Assembly (NCBI RefSeq): GCF_003339525.1
Contig: NZ_CP031124.1
Location: 992,001 to 1,056,000, forward strand
Length of the DNA: 64,000 nt
DNA from: Ephemeroptericola cinctiostellae
GTDB lineage: Bacteria > Pseudomonadota > Gammaproteobacteria > Burkholderiales > Burkholderiaceae
Reading direction: 5' to 3'
Shown: piece after piece, positions 8,840 to 18,299 of the stretch
Layout of the letters: each line of letters starts with the position of its first letter
How positions within the stretch are numbered: position 1 is the first letter of the stretch
Notes under the pieces: generated by a model
The model's database searches: none
Told to the model about the DNA's origin: nothing
Seen by the model: only the letters and a program-made list of their open reading frames with translations
Program-made: the position numbers and the translations under genes

Positions 8840-11368
8840 TCATGATTTGGTTTCGAGAGTGATTAGTTTAAGGATTTGCTGGGTACTCTGCTCCCACGTA
8901 TTCCAAGGTATGTTGTGCGAAAGCGGTATTTGTTTTTTTTCGTTGAGCATTAACCATAAGGTTACTGCATTTATTATATCTTGTGGTGCTAACCCATCAA
9001 AATAATATGCATATTCTCCTGCTACTTCTTTGAAGACAGGAATATTGCGTGCAATAATTGGAATACCATGTTGTGCTGCCTCGATTAATGGAAGTCCAAA
9101 ACCCTCTCCTTCGGATGCTGCAATTAAGCAGGTTGATGATTCATAAATTTTTTCCAGATATTCATCGCTGATGTTTGCCATCCAAAACAAATGCTTGCCA
9201 AGTTCCGAGTGTTTTTTTATATGCTCAATAATAGGTTCAACATCCCAACCCTGTTTTCCAACAAAAACTAAATTAATATCACTTCCATTTTGCCACATAG
9301 CTTCGAATGCACGTAAAGTCTGCACTTGTCCTTTTCGAGGTTCAATTGTCCCTACAGATAGAAATGTAGGTGCTTTGTTCAAAAGATTTAGAGTGTGGCT
9401 TGCATCGTTAGGTAAACCCATTGATGGTACAGAGTTTGTAATATCTGCGCCATTATGAAACCAGCCTATCATGAGTGGACGTTGGCGCATTGGTTTCTGT
9501 TCTTCCAACCATTCTGTTAGTTCGGTCGCAACTGTTTTGGAGACACAAAGAATGCCATCGGTATCCGCAAGAGTTAAAACCCATTTTTTATGATCTAAAA
9601 ATGTGTCTTTAGGGAAAAATTTAGGTGATAAAACGGGAAGTAAATCGTGCAGTATGAAAAAAACCTTAATGCCTGATCGACGTAGTTCTTGATAAAAAGC
9701 TGCTTGTTTTGTTTGAATATGATGCTGCATATCTAGACCAAGAAATAGATCTCCAAACCTGTAGTCGATGGGCTCATCTTTAATGTTGTTCGCTTCTTGG
9801 TTCATAAATTGTTGCATAAAGCTTTTAGCGTAAAAGTACCCTTGCTTTTCATTAGTAGCAAAAATAGGCTCTATCGTATAGTTCTTGGGAGGATTTATCA
9901 GTAGTTGATGTAAAACACTGCGCACAACCCGTTGAACTCCTGTTCTGCCATCACGTTGAACCAGTTCAGAAATATCAACAAAAAGTTGTTTTGTTTCTTT
10001 TGTCTCATTTCTTGCAATGGACTGTGCTGTGCTGAGCCAGTCATTGGCTTCTCTTGAGCGAGGATTGAGATGCGCAATTTCATTGATCAACCAAGAGTTG
10101 TTGTCGGTTATTGAAATGTTGGGTATTGTTTTTGAATGGATTTGCTGATTGGCATGCCATTCTTCAAATGAGTTCATTGCTATTTTTGCACTTCTATTCC
10201 AAGTGAATTTGGCTGCTTGCTTTATACTGTGTTGCTTTAATTGCTCAAGCAGGATATCGTTGCTTAAAACTTGGGTTATTTTCTGAGCAATACTTTCCTC
10301 AGAGTATGGATCAAAAAGAGCCTCATTGAAGCCAATCACTTCTGGAATACTGGTATTGTTTGAGCCAATAACTGCAGCTCCACATGACATGGCCTCTAAC
10401 ACGGGAAGACCAAAGCCTTCATGTTGGGATGGAAATACGTAAAGCGCACATAAGTTATAAAATTGAAGGAGTTCATCATCTGAAACCCTTCCCGTAATAA
10501 CAATGTCCATGTCGCTCAAACCACATGATTTTATATGCGCTTCAAATCGCGAACGATGATCGAGGGGAAGCCCACCAACCAATGCCAGTTGATAATTTTG
10601 TCTAATGTCTTCGGGAAGTAAAAGGTAAGCATTGATTAAGCCAATGTGATTTTTTCGATCATCAGTAGCTCCTGAATACATTATGAATTTACGATTGATG
10701 CCAAATTTCTTGTATAAAGCCGTTTCTGTCTTGGGGTCTATTGTAATTTTTTGGAAATGTGAGTCGGCAGCAGCAGAGATATTAATAATACTATCTTCCT
10801 GAGTATGCAAATACTGAATGGCCTCTTGTCTCGATGATTCCGATATTGCCAAGAGCAGATTTGCTTTTTCTAAGTGTCCAATCTTTTCATAAAAAGGTTT
10901 TTTAAAGTGTGGATTAGGCTTTAAATAGGTGTCTTTTTGTATCAATGGGATGAGATCATAAAATGTAACGGCTGTAGGAGGAGAAAATGGTGTTCTTCCA
11001 ATGCTATGGACTGCATTATCTCCAAAGCCCTCGAAAAGGCTTGTGATATGAACAATGTCAGGGTTTAAGCTAGCCAGAAATGTTTCTCTGATGAGCTCGG
11101 CAGTGTTTTTTCTCCATTCATTAGATGAATCGAATGCGTGCACAGGGCCGACAGCGTGCCATACGCGAATATTTTCTTGAGGTAAGATTCCTTCGAATTC
11201 TGTTCGGATGGGTTCAATTGTTTCTGGAAATAGACTATTGAGCGCAATAATGATTTCATGGTCTTTTTTATTCAGTACCATTGCACGCGCAAGGGCAAGA
11301 CTATAGCGTCCAATACCACGATGGCGGCTACCCGATTGTGCGCCTTGTAAATCAATAACGATCCGCAT
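8840..11368 (-). CDS. Two-domain (tandem GT4) glycosyltransferase, 842 aa
   Basis: Two complete glycosyltransferase modules in one chain. The first starts MRIVIDLQGAQSGSRHRGIGRYS and carries FPSQHEGFGLPVLEAMSCGA followed by SEVIG-like sequence near residue 345. A linker of roughly 60 residues follows. The second module has FLSVGTIEPRKGQVQTLRAF and ASEGEGFGLPLIEAAQHGIP near residue 755. Both have EX7E-type donor sites, so both domains could be active, perhaps adding two different linkages or sugars. Such fusions occur in ABC-transporter dependent O-antigen systems. The gene follows the FkbM methyltransferase gene by 2 bp and is thus in one operon with manC. Donor and linkage cannot be inferred beyond the GDP-mannose, GDP-D-rhamnose and dTDP-L-rhamnose supplied by the cluster. 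Confidence 0.9.
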   Translation of the reverse strand: MRIVIDLQGAQSGSRHRGIGRYSLALARAMVLNKKDHEIIIALNSLFPETIEPIRTEFEGILPQENIRVWHAVGPVHAFDSSNEWRKNTAELIRETFLASLNPDIVHITSLFEGFGDNAVHSIGRTPFSPPTAVTFYDLIPLIQKDTYLKPNPHFKKPFYEKIGHLEKANLLLAISESSRQEAIQYLHTQEDSIINISAAADSHFQKITIDPKTETALYKKFGINRKFIMYSGATDDRKNHIGLINAYLLLPEDIRQNYQLALVGGLPLDHRSRFEAHIKSCGLSDMDIVITGRVSDDELLQFYNLCALYVFPSQHEGFGLPVLEAMSCGAAVIGSNNTSIPEVIGFNEALFDPYSEESIAQKITQVLSNDILLEQLKQHSIKQAAKFTWNRSAKIAMNSFEEWHANQQIHSKTIPNISITDNNSWLINEIAHLNPRSREANDWLSTAQSIARNETKETKQLFVDISELVQRDGRTGVQRVVRSVLHQLLINPPKNYTIEPIFATNEKQGYFYAKSFMQQFMNQEANNIKDEPIDYRFGDLFLGLDMQHHIQTKQAAFYQELRRSGIKVFFILHDLLPVLSPKFFPKDTFLDHKKWVLTLADTDGILCVSKTVATELTEWLEEQKPMRQRPLMIGWFHNGADITNSVPSMGLPNDASHTLNLLNKAPTFLSVGTIEPRKGQVQTLRAFEAMWQNGSDINLVFVGKQGWDVEPIIEHIKKHSELGKHLFWMANISDEYLEKIYESSTCLIAASEGEGFGLPLIEAAQHGIPIIARNIPVFKEVAGEYAYYFDGLAPQDIINAVTLWLMLNEKKQIPLSHNIPWNTWEQSTQQILKLITLETKS

Positions 11369-11370
11369 TA

Positions 11371-12654
11371 TTATTTTCCTGTTGATGCTGAGATAAGTTT
11401 TTTATATATGACCTTAGCATCGGGTGATAAATCATTGATGCTCATCAATTTAGCTGGATTAATGTTAATTTCTGCGTTGTGGTCAATAGCGTTTCCTTTT
11501 ATTAGGTTTTTGATGGTGTTTTGTGTACGATTTGGAAGGGCCTTGTATATTTTTAACCCAAGAGTTCTAGTTGATGGTTTGCTTAAAAGCCAAGTGCCAG
11601 TTTTTTGAATTAATTGCTTAGTTGAGTGCTTTGGTGATTGTGTTAAGCGGCTTAGGAAGCGCAGTGGTTTTGTAAATTGCCAAGAGTGACTCTCAAAGAT
11701 TTCTTGAATTTTTTGATTAGCTTGGATTGCTTGAATGTACCAGTTGTGACTGATTTGGTTGAGGTCTTGTACTTTTGTTTCTAGATTTTGTTGTTGATTG
11801 ATGGTTGTTTTAAAGATCTCTTCTAATTGAGATATTTTTGTGCGGTAATTCTGGAGTGCTGTATTGTTCAACACGATCTCGCTCTCAAGCTGCTTAATGT
11901 GTTTATCTTTTTCCATAATATCTAAGTGATGTTGCTCAATGAGTCCCCTACACCATTCAGCACTCATGAGACCGCTTAAACGCGCAGCATCAAATACATT
12001 TGGTGGGCTTGAAAAGGCATCAATAAGATTGGCATGTTCTTGTGCTACATAAAAGCGATTTAGACCGTCAAAGTAAACAAAAATATAATTTGCTTCAGTT
12101 AAGATGGATTCCCATTGCTGGTGTTTTGGTTCTGTTGATAAAGGTTCTGTGGCTTCAATAACCATTATCCAGGGGCGTAAGATTTGACTGTTCCATCCTT
12201 TTAAGACTTGCTGTTCGAAACCTTCAACATCAATTTTAAGCCAGTGTATTGGTTGATTTTTTAAGAATTGAAGAGCAGAGCTTATTGTAAGTAAGGGAAC
12301 AATAACAGTTTCAGAGTGAAAGTCATGATCATGTGTATGACTTTCAGCATATTTTTTCACGCCAGTGCTTAAACCCGTATCATTAATGACTTCGAACTCA
12401 AGCGTACCATTATCTTCTCCTAATGCAACTTGGAGAATGGTTTCATCGGGGCGCTCTAAACGAAGTAGATCGGCATATTGTTGTACAGGTTCAATATGAA
12501 TCCCGCGCCAACCATGATCGTAAAAAGCTTTACTGACAGAATCAATCAATGGATGTTGTGCGCCCACATCAACATAAGTGCCGTTTTTAACGTGCTTTAG
12601 CGCACGCCACAGCATGACGTCTTCAAAGTTTTGAGCATAAGAAATAAATGGCAT
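11371..12654 (-). CDS. FkbM family methyltransferase with C-terminal coiled coil
   Basis: 427 aa. Residues 1-190 match the FkbM SAM-dependent methyltransferase pattern: SYAQNFEDVMLWRAL, YVDVGAQHPLIDSVSKAFYD, GIHIEPVQ and WLKIDVEGFEQQVLKGW. From about residue 240 to 315 the sequence is rich in Glu, Lys, Gln and Leu with heptad-like spacing (IKQLESEIVLNN, KISQLEEIF), a probable coiled coil, followed by a basic, helical tail (FTKPLRFLSRL). It probably O-methylates a sugar of the O-polysaccharide. The methyltransferase plus coiled-coil layout resembles the chain-terminating regulator WbdD in general design, though WbdD also has a kinase domain that I do not see here. It sits 2 bp from both neighbours in a tight manC-fkbM-glycosyltransferase operon. 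Confidence 0.85.
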   Translation of the reverse strand: MPFISYAQNFEDVMLWRALKHVKNGTYVDVGAQHPLIDSVSKAFYDHGWRGIHIEPVQQYADLLRLERPDETILQVALGEDNGTLEFEVINDTGLSTGVKKYAESHTHDHDFHSETVIVPLLTISSALQFLKNQPIHWLKIDVEGFEQQVLKGWNSQILRPWIMVIEATEPLSTEPKHQQWESILTEANYIFVYFDGLNRFYVAQEHANLIDAFSSPPNVFDAARLSGLMSAEWCRGLIEQHHLDIMEKDKHIKQLESEIVLNNTALQNYRTKISQLEEIFKTTINQQQNLETKVQDLNQISHNWYIQAIQANQKIQEIFESHSWQFTKPLRFLSRLTQSPKHSTKQLIQKTGTWLLSKPSTRTLGLKIYKALPNRTQNTIKNLIKGNAIDHNAEININPAKLMSINDLSPDAKVIYKKLISASTGK

Positions 12655-12656
12655 GA

Positions 12657-14072
12657 TTAAGCGCGCCCGTAAATGTCATTTAACCGCACGATGTCGTCTT
12701 CACCCAAATACCCACCACATTGCACTTCAATCAAAACCAGCTCTTCTTCACCGATATTGGTTAAACGGTGTTTTTCGCCTAAAGGGATGTAGCGGTGCTC
12801 ACCTGGTTGGGTGGTGTGTTCTGTATCGCCGATTTGCACCAATCCTGTGCCTTGGACGACGACCCAGTGTTCCGCCCGCTTGTGGTGGTATTGTAGGCTG
12901 AGGGATTGCCCTGTGGCGACGGTGATGCGTTTCACTTTGTAGCCAGATTCTTCTTTAAGGGTGGCGTATGTGCCCCACGGGCGGTTGACTGCTGCGGGGA
13001 GTATGGTGGACTCGTGTTTGCGGGTTTTCAGGGCGTCGACGATGTTCTTGACTTTTTGTGCGGCGTTTTTATGGGCAACAAGTAAAGCGTCAGGTGTGTC
13101 CACGATGACTAAATTTTCAAGGCCAATGGTGGCGACCACTTTGGCTGTGTGTGATTCGATTTGAACATGGGTGTCGTGGGTGTCGACGGAGACAACATCG
13201 GCAAGAAAGGTGTTGCCGTTGGTGTCGGATGTGTTGGCGTTGGCCACTGCTGGCCATGAGCCGACGTCACTCCAGCCAAATTTCGCAGGCACGAGGGTGA
13301 CATTGTTGGCGCGTTCCATGACCGCGTAGTCGATGGAAATGTCGGGCTGGATGTTGAAGTCATGCGCTTCAAATTTGGTGACTTCGCCCGTGGTGTTGGC
13401 ATGGCTCATGGTGGTTTGAGCGGCTTCGAGGACTTCGGGTGAGTGGGCTCTGAAAGCGTCGAGAATCGTACCCGCAGTGAAGCAAAACATGCCACTGTTC
13501 CAGTAGTAACGGCCTGTGGCCAAATATTCTTGAGCTGTGACTAAATCGGGTTTTTCAACAAAACGCAGGGCTTTTTGAGCGGTGCGTGCTGTCTTTTCGA
13601 CTTCAATGTAACCAAAGCCCGTGTCGGGTGTGGTCGGTGAAATGCCAAAGGTGACGAGCTGACCTTGTAGTGCGTGGCGTTTGGCTTCGAGGACGTTGGT
13701 AACAAAGGATTCGGTGTCTGGAATCAGGTGGTCTGCGGGGAGAACCAGCATGACGGCGTCTTTACCGTAAGTGGCTTCGCAGGCGAGTGCGGCCAATGCG
13801 ATTGCAGGTGCGGTGTTGCGTCCTTTGGGTTCAAGCAGATAGCTTGCATGCGGTTGGTCTGGCATGTCTTTGAGCAAGGTTTTTGTCAAATACAGGTAGT
13901 CCTGATTGGTGACAATCATCACCTCTTCTGTACCACAAGCCATACCGCGTTCAATTGCTTGTTGAAGCAGTGGGCTGCCACCCAAACTCATGAATGGCTT
14001 TGGGAATGCTTGACGTGATGCGGGCCAAAGGCGTGTGCCTGCGCCGCCAGATAGGATAATGGGAATGAGCAT
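12657..14072 (-). CDS. manC: Mannose-1-phosphate guanylyltransferase / mannose-6-phosphate isomerase
   Basis: 471 aa, the usual length of the bifunctional type II enzyme. The N-terminal nucleotidyltransferase has GGAGTRLWPASRQAFPKPF, the pyrophosphorylase signature, and FVEKPD. The C-terminal cupin isomerase domain has RPWGTYATL, YHHKRAEHWVVVQGTG and GEHRYIPLGEKHRL, with the metal-binding Gln/His/Glu set. It makes GDP-mannose from mannose-1-phosphate and GTP, and can supply mannose-6-phosphate from fructose-6-phosphate. GDP-mannose then feeds Gmd and possibly mannosyltransferases. An 85-bp gap separates it from rfbD upstream, enough for a promoter, although no well-spaced -35/-10 pair is obvious there. 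Confidence 0.95.
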   Translation of the reverse strand: MLIPIILSGGAGTRLWPASRQAFPKPFMSLGGSPLLQQAIERGMACGTEEVMIVTNQDYLYLTKTLLKDMPDQPHASYLLEPKGRNTAPAIALAALACEATYGKDAVMLVLPADHLIPDTESFVTNVLEAKRHALQGQLVTFGISPTTPDTGFGYIEVEKTARTAQKALRFVEKPDLVTAQEYLATGRYYWNSGMFCFTAGTILDAFRAHSPEVLEAAQTTMSHANTTGEVTKFEAHDFNIQPDISIDYAVMERANNVTLVPAKFGWSDVGSWPAVANANTSDTNGNTFLADVVSVDTHDTHVQIESHTAKVVATIGLENLVIVDTPDALLVAHKNAAQKVKNIVDALKTRKHESTILPAAVNRPWGTYATLKEESGYKVKRITVATGQSLSLQYHHKRAEHWVVVQGTGLVQIGDTEHTTQPGEHRYIPLGEKHRLTNIGEEELVLIEVQCGGYLGEDDIVRLNDIYGRA

Positions 14073-14157
14073 AGTGGTCTCGTAGGGTGTTTTTTTGTGA
14101 ATGATTGATTGTAAGATGATGTTTTAGCGTATGGTTCAATCGTAGCAGAGAAAATAA

Positions 14158-15021
14158 TCAATCTTGAGGAGAACCCGTGAAAATTTTTATTTTTTCACCA
14201 GAAAGTCTGCTGTTGAGCGGTCTTGGGGCTTTAAATGGATAATCCTTTGTGAGCTGCGGTTTGATGGTTGGTGGCGAGTCAAGGTTCATTTGAGCGACAA
14301 TTTTTTGTGCAAATTCATACCAGCTGAGCATTTCTTTGCCCGTGAGGTTGTAGATGCCCCACATGGAGTGTGCTGTGTTAATCGGGGTCATTTGCAAATG
14401 TTTGATGGCCAGTAATGTGACCGTTGCAATTTCTAAAGCCGATGTGGGGGCGCCCAGTTGATCCGAAACAATCGTGAGCTCTTTGCGCTCAACAGCCAGT
14501 CGTTTGATGGTGTTGACGAAATTTTTCCCAAAAAGAGAATAAACCCAGCTTGTTCTGAAAATGAGGTGCGAGAGGCCTGCATCGGCCAGTGCATGCTCGC
14601 CAGCAAGTTTACTTTTTCCGTATATGCTTTGTGGGTTGGTTGCATCTGTTTCTGAATAAGGTTCTGCCTTGGTGCCATCGAACACATAGTCTGTCGAGTA
14701 ATGGATAAAGACCCCGTTGGGGTTGACGTGCTTAAGCGCTTGAGCCAAATGTTTGACCGCTGTTTCATTCACAAGGTAGCAGTTTTCGACATCGTCTTCT
14801 GCTTGATCCACTGCAGTGTAGGCGGCAGGATTGATGATGATGTCGGGATTGAATCGCTGAACGGCTGCAGTGATGCTTTCAGGGTCGTACAGGTCAAGTT
14901 CGTGACGGGTGGGCGCCCATAACTCACTGCTCATCATGGGCAGCATCTTGAGCAATACGCCGCCCACTTGACCTGTTGAGCCTGTCAATAAAATTCTTGG
15001 ATTGGTTTTAATGGCGTTCAT
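14158..15021 (-). CDS. rfbD: dTDP-4-dehydrorhamnose reductase
   Basis: 287 aa. Last step of dTDP-L-rhamnose synthesis, reducing dTDP-4-dehydro-L-rhamnose with NAD(P)H. The Rossmann motif is TGSTGQVGGVL; the HYSTDYVFDG and YGKSKLAGE motifs give the catalytic Thr/Tyr/Lys. The ATG at 15021 overlaps the rfbC stop by 4 bp (ATGA), a classic coupling arrangement; a longer frame would run deep into rfbC. It is the last gene of the rfbB-rfbA-rfbC-rfbD block. Confidence 0.93.
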   Translation of the reverse strand: MNAIKTNPRILLTGSTGQVGGVLLKMLPMMSSELWAPTRHELDLYDPESITAAVQRFNPDIIINPAAYTAVDQAEDDVENCYLVNETAVKHLAQALKHVNPNGVFIHYSTDYVFDGTKAEPYSETDATNPQSIYGKSKLAGEHALADAGLSHLIFRTSWVYSLFGKNFVNTIKRLAVERKELTIVSDQLGAPTSALEIATVTLLAIKHLQMTPINTAHSMWGIYNLTGKEMLSWYEFAQKIVAQMNLDSPPTIKPQLTKDYPFKAPRPLNSRLSGEKIKIFTGSPQD

Positions 15022-15563
15022 TCGAATAACTCCGCATCGACCAAGTAGGGGGCATCCATGTCTTTTGCGGACAAAGACACTTCTCCTGTATAACCCCAAT
15101 CCACAGCAAGTGTGGGATCGTCCCAGCGAACAGCGCGTTCGTGCTCTTTGAACCAGTAATCGGTTGTTTTATATAAAAAATCAGCGGTGTCTGAAATGAC
15201 CACAAAACCGTGGCCAAAGCCAGGCGGCACCCACAACTGACGGTGGTTGTCCGCTGAAAGTTCAACCGCAACCCATTGTTTAAATGTGGGCGATGAGCGG
15301 CGTAAATCAACCGCGACATCAATCACCGCGCCGCTGACAACACGCACCAGCTTGCCTTGTGCGCGTTCAATTTGGTAATGCAGGCCACGCAAAACACCTT
15401 TGGATGAACGTGAGTGGTTGTCTTGCACAAAGGGCAGGTTGACATGTGTGGCGGCTTGAAATTTCTGTTCATTGAAGCTTTCAAAGAAAAAGCCGCGTGC
15501 GTCGCCAAACACTGCGGGTTCAATGATTTTGACTTCGGGGATGATGGTGTCGATGATGTTCAT
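15018..15563 (-). CDS. rfbC: dTDP-4-dehydrorhamnose 3,5-epimerase
   Basis: 181 aa cupin-fold epimerase that converts dTDP-4-keto-6-deoxy-D-glucose to dTDP-4-dehydro-L-rhamnose. Seen are the FGDARGFFFESFNEQKF start, LPFVQDNHSRS with the conserved NHS, KGVLRGLHYQ with the catalytic His, and WVPPGFGHGFVV. Length is standard. It is 2 bp from rfbA and overlaps rfbD by 4 bp, so the four genes are co-transcribed. Confidence 0.95.
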   Translation of the reverse strand: MNIIDTIIPEVKIIEPAVFGDARGFFFESFNEQKFQAATHVNLPFVQDNHSRSSKGVLRGLHYQIERAQGKLVRVVSGAVIDVAVDLRRSSPTFKQWVAVELSADNHRQLWVPPGFGHGFVVISDTADFLYKTTDYWFKEHERAVRWDDPTLAVDWGYTGEVSLSAKDMDAPYLVDAELFE

Positions 15564-15565
15564 TG

Positions 15566-16465
15566 TTAGGCCTTATTGGTTTTTTTTTGATCAATGATGC
15601 GTTTTAAATATTGACCATAATCACTTTTGAGCAGCGGTTGAGCCAATTTGGCGAGCTGTTCTTCATCAATATAACCCAAGCGGTAGGCGATTTCTTCAAC
15701 GCAAGCGACCTGTAGACCTTGACGTTTTTGTATGGAGGCAACGAATGAGCCTGCGTCGTGCAAGGATTCGTGTGTGCCCGTGTCAAGCCAAGCAAAACCA
15801 CGATCCATGGCTTGTACCGTCAACAACCCTTTATCCAAATAGATTTGATTTAAATCGGTGATTTCCAATTCACCACGCTTGGACGGTTTGATTGTTTTGG
15901 CAAACTCAACCACATGTTCATCATAAAAGTACAAGCCCGTGACGGCATAGTTGGATTTGGGCTGTGCGGGTTTTTCTTCGATGGAAATGGCTTTTCTGTT
16001 CTCATCAAACTCGACCACGCCATAACGCTCAGGGTCAGTGACGTGATATGAAAATACGGTTGCGCCGACCTCTTGCTTACAGGCGTTTTGTAGCATGGGT
16101 TGCAAGTCATGTCCGAAGAAAATGTTGTCACCCAAAACCAATGCTGCGGGTGCGCCATCGAGGAAATCCTCACCAAGGATGAATGCTTGAGCCAAACCAT
16201 CGGGTGAGGGTTGCTCAACATAGCTGAAAGCCACGCCCCATTGGCTGCCATCGCCCAATAAAGCTTGAAATCGACCCAAATCTTGTGGTGTACTGATGAT
16301 TAAAATTTCTTTAATCCCAGCAAGCATCAACACGCAAAGGGGGTAGTAGATCATGGGTTTGTCGTAGACGGGTAGCAGCTGTTTGGACACCGAATAGGTG
16401 ATCGGATACAGGCGCGTGCCTGATCCACCTGCCAAGATGATGCCTTTACGTTGGGTGTTTGACAT
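15566..16465 (-). CDS. rfbA: Glucose-1-phosphate thymidylyltransferase
   Basis: 299 aa. Makes dTDP-glucose from glucose-1-phosphate and dTTP, the entry step to dTDP-L-rhamnose. The nucleotidyltransferase signature [20 protein letters not shown] is followed by [18 protein letters not shown] (metal Asp) and IEEKP. It follows rfbB by 2 bp. The enzyme family is usually feedback-inhibited by dTDP-L-rhamnose at an allosteric site. Confidence 0.96.
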   Translation of the reverse strand: MSNTQRKGIILAGGSGTRLYPITYSVSKQLLPVYDKPMIYYPLCVLMLAGIKEILIISTPQDLGRFQALLGDGSQWGVAFSYVEQPSPDGLAQAFILGEDFLDGAPAALVLGDNIFFGHDLQPMLQNACKQEVGATVFSYHVTDPERYGVVEFDENRKAISIEEKPAQPKSNYAVTGLYFYDEHVVEFAKTIKPSKRGELEITDLNQIYLDKGLLTVQAMDRGFAWLDTGTHESLHDAGSFVASIQKRQGLQVACVEEIAYRLGYIDEEQLAKLAQPLLKSDYGQYLKRIIDQKKTNKA

Positions 16466-16467
16466 GG

Positions 16468-17538
16468 TTATACCCCTCGTGCTTGCGCATAATGTTGGTC
16501 AACCCATTGAGTGTATTCACCCGTTTGTACGCGGGTGATCCATTCATTGTTATTTAAATACCACAGCACGGTTTCACGTAAACCCGTCTCGAATGTATGG
16601 GCGGGTTTGAAACCAAGTTCAGTTTGAATTTTTTCGGGATTGATCGCATATCGAGCATCATGACCTGGGCGGTCTTTAACAAAAGTGATTTGTTCGGCAT
16701 ACGAACCTGCATCGCGTGGGCGAACTTCATCAAGGATGGTGCAAATTGAGTGAACCACTTCCATGTTTGTTTTTTCGTTGATGCCACCCACCACATAAGT
16801 TTCACCCAAGCGACCATTGGCTAAAGCCAGGCGAATGGCAGCGCAATGATCGCCCACATAGAGCCAGTCACGGATGTTTTGGCCGTTACCATAAATGGGC
16901 AATGGTTTTCCTGCCAAGGCGTTGAGAATGACCACGGGAATCAATTTTTCTGGAAACTGATACGGGCCATAGTTGTTGGAGCAGTTGGTGGTGACAACAG
17001 GAAAGCCATACGTGTGGTAATACGCACGCACCAGCATGTCTGAGCCTGCTTTTGAGGCTGAGTATGGGCTGTTGGGTTGGTATGGGGTGGTCTCACAAAA
17101 AGCGGGGTCGTTTGTTTCTAAAGTGCCATACACCTCATCAGTTGAGACGTGTAAAAAACGAAACTCTGATTTTTGTGGTTCGGGCAGATCATTCCAGTAA
17201 TGGCGCGCTTGTTCAAGTAAATTGAATGTGCCCACCACATTGGTGCGCACAAAAGCACCTGGGTCGGTGATCGAGCGATCCACATGAGATTCGGCAGCAA
17301 AATGCACAATGGCGCGGGGCTGGTATTGGGCAATGATGCGTTTGATTTCAGCTTCATCGGCAATGTCCACTTTTTCAAAAAAGTAGTCATCGCGTTCAGA
17401 GATGCTCGATAGGGTGTCTAAATTGCCTGCATACGTCAATTTGTCCACATTGACCAGAGGCTCGTTGTGTTCGCCCGCAAACCATTGCAACACAAAATTG
17501 CCACCAATAAAACCCGCTCCGCCCGTCACTAAAATCAT
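16468..17538 (-). CDS. rfbB: dTDP-glucose 4,6-dehydratase
   Basis: 356 aa extended SDR enzyme with NAD. The N-terminus is [38 protein letters not shown] (catalytic Thr-Asp-Glu) and [12 protein letters not shown] (Tyr and Lys) are all present, as is [10 protein letters not shown]. It makes dTDP-4-keto-6-deoxy-D-glucose. The start codon has TCTCCTG on the plus strand, that is CAGGAGA, a good ribosome site. It heads the rfbBACD block just after wzt. Confidence 0.96.
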   Translation of the reverse strand: MILVTGGAGFIGGNFVLQWFAGEHNEPLVNVDKLTYAGNLDTLSSISERDDYFFEKVDIADEAEIKRIIAQYQPRAIVHFAAESHVDRSITDPGAFVRTNVVGTFNLLEQARHYWNDLPEPQKSEFRFLHVSTDEVYGTLETNDPAFCETTPYQPNSPYSASKAGSDMLVRAYYHTYGFPVVTTNCSNNYGPYQFPEKLIPVVILNALAGKPLPIYGNGQNIRDWLYVGDHCAAIRLALANGRLGETYVVGGINEKTNMEVVHSICTILDEVRPRDAGSYAEQITFVKDRPGHDARYAINPEKIQTELGFKPAHTFETGLRETVLWYLNNNEWITRVQTGEYTQWVDQHYAQARGV

Positions 17539-17556
17539 TTGTTTCTCCTGTGTGTT

Positions 17557-18288
17557 TTAAACAGCGATAAGTGTGTTGTTGTAAATCTCTGCGATCTTGC
17601 CATGCTCCATGCGTATGATTTTGTTGCATGTTTTTTCAACCAAATCCATGCTGTGTGATGCCAAAATCAAAATTGATGCGCGATTCACCATGTCGTTCAA
17701 CCGTTGCGTGGCTTTGAGCTGAAAATCGGCATCACCAACGGACAGCCATTCATCCATGATGACAATGTCGGCGTGGACGCTGGTGGATACGGCGAAACCT
17801 AAACGCACGGTCATGCCTGATGAGTAGGTGCGCATGGGCATGTCCAAATATTCGCCCAAATCGGTAAACTCAGCGATTTCATCAATTTGAGCATCAATTT
17901 GAGCCATGGACAGCCCCATCAACAAGCCACGGATGCGGATGTTTTCATAACCTGTGGCCTCGCCATCCATGCCCAAGCTCACGTCGAGCAAAGTGGCAAT
18001 GCTGCCTTGGGTTGAAAGCTGACCTTGCGTGGGTGCATACACCCCCGATAGCACACGCAGTAAGGTGGTTTTTCCAGAGCCGTTGTGTCCAACCAGCCCA
18101 ACCCGGTCTCCCGGGTGGAATTCTAAATTGATGTCATCAAGGGCGCGTACAACCACATGGTTTTTACTGTCCTTGGCGACGCGACCGCCTGTTGTGGCAT
18201 TTAAAATGCTTTTTTTCAAAGAACGGTGGCTGCTATTAAAAATAGGAAATTCGACGCCGACGTTTTTGGCAATGATGTGTGCTGTCAT
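17557..18288 (-). CDS. wzt: O-antigen ABC transporter ATP-binding protein, short form
   Basis: 243 aa. Walker A is GHNGSGKTTLLRVLSG, the signature is YSSGMTVRLGFA, and Walker B is ADIVIMDEWLSVGD. With Wzm it exports undecaprenyl-linked polysaccharide across the inner membrane. The ATG at 18288 has AAGGA about 8 bp upstream and lies 11 bp after the wzm stop. The chain ends soon after the nucleotide-binding domain: the C-terminal carbohydrate-binding domain found in long Wzt proteins of about 400 residues is absent. Export is therefore not expected to need recognition of a terminal modification, as in systems with short Wzt. Confidence 0.92.
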   Translation of the reverse strand: MTAHIIAKNVGVEFPIFNSSHRSLKKSILNATTGGRVAKDSKNHVVVRALDDINLEFHPGDRVGLVGHNGSGKTTLLRVLSGVYAPTQGQLSTQGSIATLLDVSLGMDGEATGYENIRIRGLLMGLSMAQIDAQIDEIAEFTDLGEYLDMPMRTYSSGMTVRLGFAVSTSVHADIVIMDEWLSVGDADFQLKATQRLNDMVNRASILILASHSMDLVEKTCNKIIRMEHGKIAEIYNNTLIAV

Positions 18289-18299
18289 GAGAGGTCCTT

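Noticed and set aside
14073..14157. Promoter before manC (TTGAAC and TACAAT on the minus strand)
   Set aside because: The spacing is 20 bp, too long for a normal sigma-70 promoter, so it was not listed as a feature.
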